From a virus, in IMG/VR virus record IMGVR_UViG_3300044644_000813, positions 1 through 47,622 of that record: a stretch of 47,622 bases of DNA; one strand, 5' to 3'. Shown here one piece after another: positions 5,358-10,124 of the stretch. Below the pieces are notes generated by a model. The model had not been told where the DNA came from and made no database searches. It saw nothing but the letters and a program-made list of their open reading frames with translations. Made by a program: the position numbers and the translations under genes. How positions within the stretch are numbered: the first letter of the stretch is position 1; each line of letters opens with the position of its first letter.

Positions 5358-5380
5358 AGCATAACATGGGGGTCTGACAA
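5358..5380 (-). promoter_or_regulatory. PafBC-type promoter 9
   Basis: TTGTCAGAC, 8 nt, TATGCT (5363-5358) on the minus strand; predicted leader about 35 nt to the 5101-5316 gene. Confidence 0.7.
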
Positions 5381-5401
5381 ATTGCAACTTATAAATGCGT
5401 A

Positions 5402-5413
5402 CAATTCGGACAT
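5402..5413. repeat. 12-bp element, copy 2
   Basis: CAATTCGGACAT, the exact inverse of the element at 142-153, directly abutting CRP-type site G1. A shorter relative (ATGTCCG) follows at 5487-5493. Confidence 0.4.
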
Positions 5414-5454
5414 TGTGAGGTAAGTCACAAAAAAATCGTGTGAGATAGGTCACA
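5414..5454. promoter_or_regulatory. tandem CRP/GlxR-type operators G1 and G2
   Basis: Two exact TGTGA-N6-TCACA sites, at 5414-5429 and 5439-5454, 25 bp apart, in the only divergent gap of this block. They could act on promoter 9 to the left and on the rightward promoter at 5561-5588. Confidence 0.65.
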
Positions 5455-5560
5455 AATGACCATTCATTATGGGCGCACTATCCGAAATGTCCGTTTTGCC
5501 CAAATCGTGTATCATACATGTAAAAAATATATTAACATTTTCTTAAATCTGAAAAAGCAG

Positions 5561-5588
5561 TTGACTAGAATATATGGCGGTGTATAAT
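5561..5588 (+). promoter_or_regulatory. sigma70-type leaderless promoter
   Basis: TTGACT (5561-5566), a 16-bp spacer, then a perfect TATAAT (5583-5588). The predicted +1 is the A of the ATG at 5595, so the first rightward gene is probably leaderless. Confidence 0.7.
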
Positions 5589-5594
5589 AAGAGC

Positions 5595-6323
5595 ATGGAA
5601 CCATATGCATCTATAGTTAAAAATCAGATTGATCAAATTCTAGAAAAAGAACCTAATGCGGTTCTAATTGAAGATAACATAGTTGTATTAAAAAACTGGC
5701 TATCAGATGATCTTTGCGACAAACTAGTAAGCCATGTAGAATCATTTGGAGAAGATATCTGGTGGGACAGAAATAAAAGAGAATGGTGGCATGGCAAGTT
5801 CTTTTTTATAGAAGATCCAGAACTTGATGAAGAGCTAAAACATATGCGTATAAGGCTACAGGAGCTCTTTAGACAGGAGCTTTGGGTCGAAAGCATGAAC
5901 TCTGTTCATAGAATGACCAAGGGGCAGTCTATGTTCTTACATGCTGATAATTTGTCGGAATCACTAGGTATGGATAATAAATGCGTATTTGGTGTAACAC
6001 ACTATCTAAGCAATTTTGACGGTGGTGAAATATCCTATCCAAATGTTAAGTTTATGTATAAACCTGAAAAGGGAGATTTGCTGCTACATCCTGGATTTGA
6101 AAAATATGCACACTATACAGAAGAAGTAAAAGGTGATAGGGTTAGATATATTGTAGCTGGATTTGCTTCACTTCCAGAAGCGCAAGCATTAAGAGAAAAT
6201 GACCAGCTATATGAGGGTATTAATGCAATTAAAATGTCTAGTGCTATAACTGGAGAATATGGCGAAAATGATTTGCCAAAGAATTTCTACACTTTGCCAT
6301 TTGAACATTCGGAAAAAAAATAA
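5595..6323 (+). CDS. 2-oxoglutarate/Fe(II) dioxygenase-like protein 1
   Basis: A prolyl-4-hydroxylase-like member of the 2OG-Fe(II) oxygenase superfamily, 242 aa. The double-stranded beta-helix core carries the iron ligands H116-x-D118 (LHADN), distal H173 (YAHYTEEV), and R182/R184 for 2OG binding, with the family's typical L-x-N-F-D-G-G-E strand between. Such enzymes hydroxylate proline or other substrates using O2, Fe(II) and 2-oxoglutarate. A frame start at 5574 exists but lies upstream of the promoter's -10 box, so the leaderless ATG at 5595 is preferred. It stands alone, 1.2 kb from two relatives. The substrate is unknown. Confidence 0.85.
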   Translation: MEPYASIVKNQIDQILEKEPNAVLIEDNIVVLKNWLSDDLCDKLVSHVESFGEDIWWDRNKREWWHGKFFFIEDPELDEELKHMRIRLQELFRQELWVESMNSVHRMTKGQSMFLHADNLSESLGMDNKCVFGVTHYLSNFDGGEISYPNVKFMYKPEKGDLLLHPGFEKYAHYTEEVKGDRVRYIVAGFASLPEAQALRENDQLYEGINAIKMSSAITGEYGENDLPKNFYTLPFEHSEKK

Positions 6324-6332
6324 ATTTAAGTA

Positions 6333-6362
6333 TTGACTTCAATAAAAGTTAAATGCTACACT
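6333..6362 (+). promoter_or_regulatory. sigma70-type promoter
   Basis: TTGACT (6333-6338), 18-bp spacer, TACACT (6357-6362). It precedes a non-coding structured stretch, the 25-aa gene and the tRNA, and probably transcribes them together. Confidence 0.6.
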
Positions 6363-6369
6363 TAGTTTG

Positions 6370-6556
6370 CTTTGTGGGGGCTTACCCTGAAACTCAATAT
6401 GTACCAGATATAATCTGTGGGTATTTCAGGACTGCTTCTCTATCTTTCCAAAAAGTTAAAATTTGGGGGGTAGGGGGGCTTTCCTAAAATCTAATATCCC
6501 CAGATAAATCATTAAAAAACATAAAGAAAATACATAAGAAAAGGCGGGATAGAAAG
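6370..6556 (+). ncRNA. possible structured leader or non-coding RNA
   Basis: No gene fits here. An outer stem CCTGAAA (6386-6392) / TTTCAGG (6424-6430) encloses an inner AGAT-ATA-ATCT hairpin. Downstream are two runs of six G separated by TA (6465-6478). It lies directly behind a good promoter and ahead of a micro-gene and tRNA. It may be a regulatory leader or small RNA; no known riboswitch class is recognised. Confidence 0.3.
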
Positions 6557-6634
6557 ATGAAGAATCTTATTGCAGTAGCCATAATAACTGTCATTACTTT
6601 TATCCTTGGCATACTCATACAGATAATAGGCTAA
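6557..6634 (+). CDS. membrane micro-protein, 25 aa
   Basis: Begins MKNLIAVAIITVITFILGI and is almost wholly a single transmembrane helix, stopping 5 bp before the tRNA. GAAAG lies just upstream of the ATG. Phage micro-proteins of this type are common but unassigned. It is short enough to be chance, although the continuous hydrophobic stretch argues for a real peptide. Confidence 0.45.
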   Translation: MKNLIAVAIITVITFILGILIQIIG

Positions 6635-6639
6635 TATAA

Positions 6640-6714
6640 GGGCCTATAGCTTAATCTGGTTAAAGCAATTGTCTTATATGCAATCGACTTTGGGTTCAAA
6701 TCCCAATAGGCCTA
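6640..6714 (+). tRNA. tRNA-Ile, anticodon UAU
   Basis: A complete 75-nt cloverleaf. The acceptor stem is GGGCCUA/UAGGCCU with discriminator A and no encoded CCA. The D stem is GCUU/AAGC, the anticodon stem AUUGU/GCAAU with loop CUUAUAU (anticodon UAU), and the T arm UUGGG-UUCAAAU-CCCAA. UAU decodes AUA, a codon used freely in this AT-rich genome. Many bacteria read AUA with a lysidine-modified CAU tRNA, so this tRNA would bypass that modification. CCA must be added by the host enzyme. Confidence 0.9.
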
Positions 6715-6715
6715 C

Positions 6716-6744
6716 TTGGTTTCTCATTTAATAAGGAGTATAAT
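6716..6744 (+). promoter_or_regulatory. sigma70-type leaderless promoter
   Basis: TTGGTT (6716-6721), 17-bp spacer, perfect TATAAT (6739-6744) exactly 6 nt before the ATG at 6751. The -35 box is weak. An AAGGAG lies inside the spacer, so translation from a longer transcript is also possible. Confidence 0.55.
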
Positions 6745-6750
6745 ACTTAT

Positions 6751-6903
6751 ATGCTAGCTTATGATGTCCCTCTTTCCGCCCTCCTTTTTGTGATATGGGC
6801 TGGGTTACCAGCAGAATACACAGATCAGCCTACTGAGGAAGAAATCCTGGCATATATCCAGATGTTGAAGAATATCATAGATAATGAAAATAATGGTCTC
6901 TAA
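6751..6903 (+). CDS. small protein with hydrophobic N-terminus, 50 aa
   Basis: Begins MLAYDVPLSALLFVIWAGLP, a short hydrophobic segment, then an acidic helical tail (TEEEILAYIQMLKNIIDNEN). Possibly a membrane-associated peptide. It lies between the tRNA and the second dioxygenase gene. The perfect TATAAT placed 6 nt before the ATG suggests leaderless expression. I do not recognise a family. Confidence 0.6.
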   Translation: MLAYDVPLSALLFVIWAGLPAEYTDQPTEEEILAYIQMLKNIIDNENNGL

Positions 6904-6954
6904 TTTTCGGCTCACTTTTCGCCGCACTTTCTGAAATCAATAAGGAGATATGTT

Positions 6955-7707
6955 ATGTCTATAGAAGTTGAAATATACAACGATAAAATTTTTTATTTTA
7001 AAAATGCAATACCTAATTCTAAAGAAATTCTAAAGTATATAGAATCTACGTCAAATGATATTATTACCGATTGGCTACCATGGGGAAATAAATATGCGTT
7101 TTCATTAGAGCAAAAAAAAGATTGGGAAGAATTAGGAATTACTCCAGAAGACTTTGGGTTAGCTAAATGTATATATGACCCAAACTGGTTTGACCCACAT
7201 AAAAAAGATACTGAAAGTCATTGGGTATTTGAATCTATTAATAAAGCTGTTATAGATTGCTCAGATAAGTATGCAAATTATTTAGGGATAGACACTACCT
7301 TGAATCCTAGAATCCCATCGCCTGGGTATGTTATTGGTAAATACAACTCTATGCAATCTAGAGGACTGCACACAGACTGCCCCTATGATGACCTAGAGCA
7401 CTCCTTTGTCATATATTACAATGATGATTATTCTGATGGATATTTATATTTTCCAAACTATAATTTACAAATAAAACCAGAATCTGGAAGCATCATCATG
7501 TTTAAATCTTCGGATCTAGATAATGAACATGAAGCTGTTCCTAATATAGGTTTTAAGTACATAACCCCACATTTTTGGAGAATGGGTCCATCACAAGGGT
7601 TTGTACCTTGGGGATTCAAAGATGTTAAATTACCAGAAGACATAACTAATGATTTTTATAACTTAGAAACAGTAGAAAGAAATAAAAAACGGATATTTGG
7701 TGAATGA
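6955..7707 (+). CDS. 2-oxoglutarate/Fe(II) dioxygenase-like protein 2
   Basis: A 250-aa oxygenase-fold protein. Iron ligands are H139-x-D141 (LHTDC) and distal H192 (NEHEAV); K201 takes the usual basic 2OG-anchor position. The core strand Y-Y-N-D-D-Y-S-D-G-Y-L-Y-F-P matches the phage family consensus (N-D-D-Y/F-x-G-G). AAGGAG precedes the ATG. The stop overlaps the start of the next oxygenase gene (ATGATG), so the pair is translationally coupled. The substrate cannot be read from the sequence. Confidence 0.85.
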   Translation: MSIEVEIYNDKIFYFKNAIPNSKEILKYIESTSNDIITDWLPWGNKYAFSLEQKKDWEELGITPEDFGLAKCIYDPNWFDPHKKDTESHWVFESINKAVIDCSDKYANYLGIDTTLNPRIPSPGYVIGKYNSMQSRGLHTDCPYDDLEHSFVIYYNDDYSDGYLYFPNYNLQIKPESGSIIMFKSSDLDNEHEAVPNIGFKYITPHFWRMGPSQGFVPWGFKDVKLPEDITNDFYNLETVERNKKRIFGE

Positions 7708-8300
7708 TGGATAAAGTATACTTAGATGAAAACATATTTTATATAGAAGATTTTATATCTAAAGAAGATATTGCCAAAATTCAAAAATCTATAAAGTCTA
7801 ATTCTTACATTGAAGATTATGGACATTTAGCTCACACATCTTTAATTTTAACAGAAAAAAGTTTAGTTGAAACTTGGAATTTTTATTTATCTAAATTAGA
7901 GGATATTTTTAATAACTCAACCGAATGGTTAGTACGTCCATATACAGACTTTATCTCATTAATTAAATATAGAAATATTGATTTTTTATCAAAAGACACT
8001 CCTATAGAGTTTTTAAACTCGGAATATATAATGCCACCGCATGCAGATGACGTTTCATACGATCTATCTGAAAAAGATTTAAATGAAAGAAAGTCTTTTG
8101 TATCAAAAGGTTTAGTTATATTTATTAATGATGATTTTGATGACGGTGAAATTGTTTATGTTAATAAAGGCATATCTGTAAAGCCAAAATCTGGAACTCT
8201 AATTTGTCACCCTGGCACAAAAGAATACTCCCATGCAGTAAATAGATTTTATAATGGAGATAGAGTCATAGCGTCAATGTTTGTTCACAAAAAAATTTAA
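7704..8300 (+). CDS. 2-oxoglutarate/Fe(II) dioxygenase-like protein 3
   Basis: A 198-aa compact relative. Ligands are H113-x-D115 (PPHADD), distal H177 (YSHAVN) and R187 (GDRVIA). The core strand is I-N-D-D-F-D-D-G-E-I. The prolyl-hydroxylase-like ending resembles protein 1 more than protein 2. It is coupled to the preceding gene by a 4-nt overlap and followed by a strong terminator. Confidence 0.85.
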   Translation: MMDKVYLDENIFYIEDFISKEDIAKIQKSIKSNSYIEDYGHLAHTSLILTEKSLVETWNFYLSKLEDIFNNSTEWLVRPYTDFISLIKYRNIDFLSKDTPIEFLNSEYIMPPHADDVSYDLSEKDLNERKSFVSKGLVIFINDDFDDGEIVYVNKGISVKPKSGTLICHPGTKEYSHAVNRFYNGDRVIASMFVHKKI

Positions 8301-8317
8301 TTATATAGATAAAAATA

Positions 8318-8351
8318 AAACCCCAATCAGAGGCGGATCCGATTGGGGTTT
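8318..8351. terminator. bidirectional terminator
   Basis: A perfect 11-bp stem AAACCCCAATC/GATTGGGGTTT with a 12-nt loop, A-rich on one side and T-rich on the other. It lies between the rightward dioxygenase genes and the leftward 46-aa gene, so it can serve both directions. Confidence 0.8.
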
Positions 8352-8355
8352 AGCA

Positions 8356-8396
8356 CTTACGTGCATACGTAAGGAGTATTATCTCAACTTACGTAA
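8356..8396. repeat. TTACGT palindrome cluster
   Basis: An imperfect palindrome CTTACG-N6-CGTAAG (8356-8373) and a separate CTTACGTAA follow the terminator. The clustering suggests a protein-binding site, but no promoter is seen immediately beside it. Confidence 0.3.
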
Positions 8397-8398
8397 TT

Positions 8399-8539
8399 TT
8401 ATTTTTTTCTTCTTATGCTAAAAAATCTAATAAAAAGATTTTCTATTCTACATTCAAAACATTTACAAAGTGACAAAACCTGGTTATCCATTCTAAAGTA
8501 TGGAGTTTTCATGACTTGGCTAAAATGTTTAGGTGACAT
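8399..8539 (-). CDS. small Cys-containing basic protein, 46 aa
   Basis: The frame begins MSPKHFSQVMKTPYF and has CKCFEC in the middle, followed by a basic Phe/Ile/Arg-rich tail ending RRKK. Three close cysteines and a nearby His suggest a metal-binding knuckle. A perfect TATAAT on the minus strand (8551-8546) lies exactly 6 nt before the ATG, the same leaderless arrangement as three rightward genes. Not recognised. Confidence 0.55.
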   Translation of the reverse strand: MSPKHFSQVMKTPYFRMDNQVLSLCKCFECRIENLFIRFFSIRRKK

Positions 8540-8563
8540 AAACTAATTATATCACTTTTATAA

Positions 8564-8761
8564 TTATTGCTGAGCTAGTATATCATTTTCATCAAGCTTA
8601 TTGTATATTTCAGACATAAAATAAACCATAGCTGGACGTGCTTCATTTGTTTTTGATTCTACTTCTTCTTCAGTCATTCCAGACATCAAAGCCATTTTTG
8701 TATTTATAGTCTCATATACTGCAACCATAAGCTCTACTACTGATTCTTTATCCTTATTCAT
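8564..8761 (-). CDS. hypothetical protein, 65 aa
   Basis: Begins MNKDKESVVELMVAVYETI. An acidic helical protein; the frame is open 19 codons further, but the ATG at 8761 gives a sensible 8-nt overlap with the upstream gene (stop at 8754) and follows GAAAAG. Last gene of a four-gene leftward cluster. Not recognised. Confidence 0.6.
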   Translation of the reverse strand: MNKDKESVVELMVAVYETINTKMALMSGMTEEEVESKTNEARPAMVYFMSEIYNKLDENDILAQQ

Positions 8762-8957
8762 TCTTTTCATCTTCCGCTCTAAATGCTGGGGAAGGTCCCA
8801 GCAAAAATCCATCTTCATGATATTTTACCATTTTTTCAATCTCATTACTACCCCCATTTAATTTAGCTATTAGGCATAATACATCATATATCCTATGGAG
8901 CATTATGTAGTTAACCATAGGGAGATTGTCTTCTAAATTATTACTCGGATTTTCCAT
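8754..8957 (-). CDS. hypothetical protein, 67 aa
   Basis: Begins MENPSNNLEDNLPMVNYIML. Helical, with a moderately hydrophobic centre (YDVLCLIAKL) too short for a clear membrane span. It overlaps both neighbours by 8 to 17 nt, indicating an operon with coupled translation. Not recognised. Confidence 0.65.
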   Translation of the reverse strand: MENPSNNLEDNLPMVNYIMLHRIYDVLCLIAKLNGGSNEIEKMVKYHEDGFLLGPSPAFRAEDEKNE

Positions 8958-9144
8958 CTTTTACTTTCATATCTTCAAGCAATTCATCTATAGTTGTTAA
9001 GCCTCTAGATTTAGCTTCTTCAGCATATTCTTTAACTACAATAAGTGCTTTTTCTGCAAGAAGCAAACCAGGCATATGCATACATGGTATATTCCTTGCT
9101 ACCTTAGCTCTTAAAGCCTCATCAAATTCGTTATTTAGCGGCAT
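8941..9144 (-). CDS. hypothetical protein, 67 aa
   Basis: Begins MPLNNEFDEALRAKVARNI; a helical soluble protein with a charged C-terminal helix. It overlaps the gene before it by 14 nt and the gene after it by 17 nt. Not recognised. Confidence 0.65.
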   Translation of the reverse strand: MPLNNEFDEALRAKVARNIPCMHMPGLLLAEKALIVVKEYAEEAKSRGLTTIDELLEDMKVKDGKSE

Positions 9145-9328
9145 TACTTACACTCTCCAGCATTTTTGAATAAACAGCACTTCCAATATAATTTTTATAT
9201 TGGCAAGAAATACAGTATACAAATATTTTTTCTTTTTCGTCTTGATTAGAAAAGAGAAGACCTTGGTCTAATGGACAAACCATCTCTGACACAAGGCCTT
9301 CCCTTGACAGAGCTAAATACTTAGACAC
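9131..9328 (-). CDS. putative zinc-ribbon protein, 65 aa
   Basis: Two Cys features, CPLDQG near residue 18 and CISC near residue 39, fit a small zinc ribbon with one Cys missing from the first knuckle. It is read from a GTG at 9328; no good ribosome-binding site is visible, so a leaderless or coupled start is possible. It heads the four-gene cluster below the lysozyme gene. Confidence 0.6.
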   Translation of the reverse strand: MSKYLALSREGLVSEMVCPLDQGLLFSNQDEKEKIFVYCISCQYKNYIGSAVYSKMLESVSNAAK

Positions 9329-9352
9329 TACTTGTATCTTAATATTAACCCC

Positions 9353-9916
9353 TTACTCTTTTTTAGATGGAAACTTGTCTAACCACTCTTTTGTTCGAGG
9401 AGTTAAACCTTTCCATGACGACCAATCTTGACCGCCATTGGTCATATAATACGTTATCTCTGCGTTGATTGCTGGATCGAATAACGAGTAGTTACTATCC
9501 AGTTTGAATTTTTCTTTACGATCATCACCTAGGTTTCCCAACATGTTGATCTGAAAAATTCCATAGGAACTGTCTCCAGTTTTCCTGTTGCCGTTATAAG
9601 CCATTGGGCGTCCATTAGACTCCTTTTTAGCTACAGCCCACGCCATTTTAAGGGCGCTACCCTCAAAGCCTACAGCCTTGAGAAGTTCAACCAATTCTTT
9701 GTCTGTTAAAGACTCTGATGGTTTCCACACAGTATTGCTGAATTGCTCCAGCTTTTCCTTGTTAAGTTGTGCTTCGGTTTTTACTTCTGGTTTTACAACC
9801 AGTGCAGATGCTGATTGAATTATTTCTGGTTGACCAGTAAATAAAAACAGTACAGCTACTGCTATTGCAACATAGTGATGTAAAACATCGCTAAGTTTTT
9901 GTTTTATATTCTCCAT
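9353..9916 (-). CDS. membrane-anchored lysozyme-like protein (SLT/lysozyme fold)
   Basis: A 187-aa putative peptidoglycan-cleaving enzyme. Residues 15-27 (YVAIAVAVLFLFT) form an N-terminal signal or anchor. A linker of about 40 residues follows, then a lysozyme-like/SLT domain with the probable catalytic Glu in AKKESNGRP (E99) and the family motif SSYGIFQINML (residues 116-126). It may act as an endolysin exported by its own signal, or as a virion/host wall muralytic enzyme. The ATG at 9916 is chosen because GGAGG is 8 nt upstream; TTG and ATG codons further up are too close to it. It is transcribed leftward, away from the holin candidate. Confidence 0.8.
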   Translation of the reverse strand: MENIKQKLSDVLHHYVAIAVAVLFLFTGQPEIIQSASALVVKPEVKTEAQLNKEKLEQFSNTVWKPSESLTDKELVELLKAVGFEGSALKMAWAVAKKESNGRPMAYNGNRKTGDSSYGIFQINMLGNLGDDRKEKFKLDSNYSLFDPAINAEITYYMTNGGQDWSSWKGLTPRTKEWLDKFPSKKE

Positions 9917-10124
9917 AGGCATTTCCTCCAATAGAGATAACGAACTATAAGAATACCATTAAACTTTACAATATGTCAACCTAAAAATATGATTTTATTT
10001 ATTCTAGTTAACTAATAATAGTGATTGTTTTAAAATTATTTTTTACCCTTCCTTTCTATAAAGAACTTTGGTAGAATAGGACTCTTACTAAATTTTATGT
10101 GCCATATGGCGGAAAAGAGACAAA
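9917..10124. other. divergent intergenic region
   Basis: No gene is seen. On the minus strand TTGTAA, 16 bp, TATAGT could serve the lysozyme gene. On the plus strand a TAGAAT (10072-10077) lies 48 bp before the reductase start, without a convincing -35 box. None of the repeated PafBC, CRP or DnaA elements occurs here. Confidence 0.5.

Noticed and set aside
6465-6478. G-quadruplex in the GGGGGG-TA-GGGGGG stretch
   Set aside because: Only two G runs are present; four separated tracts would require zero-length loops, so I do not claim a quadruplex.
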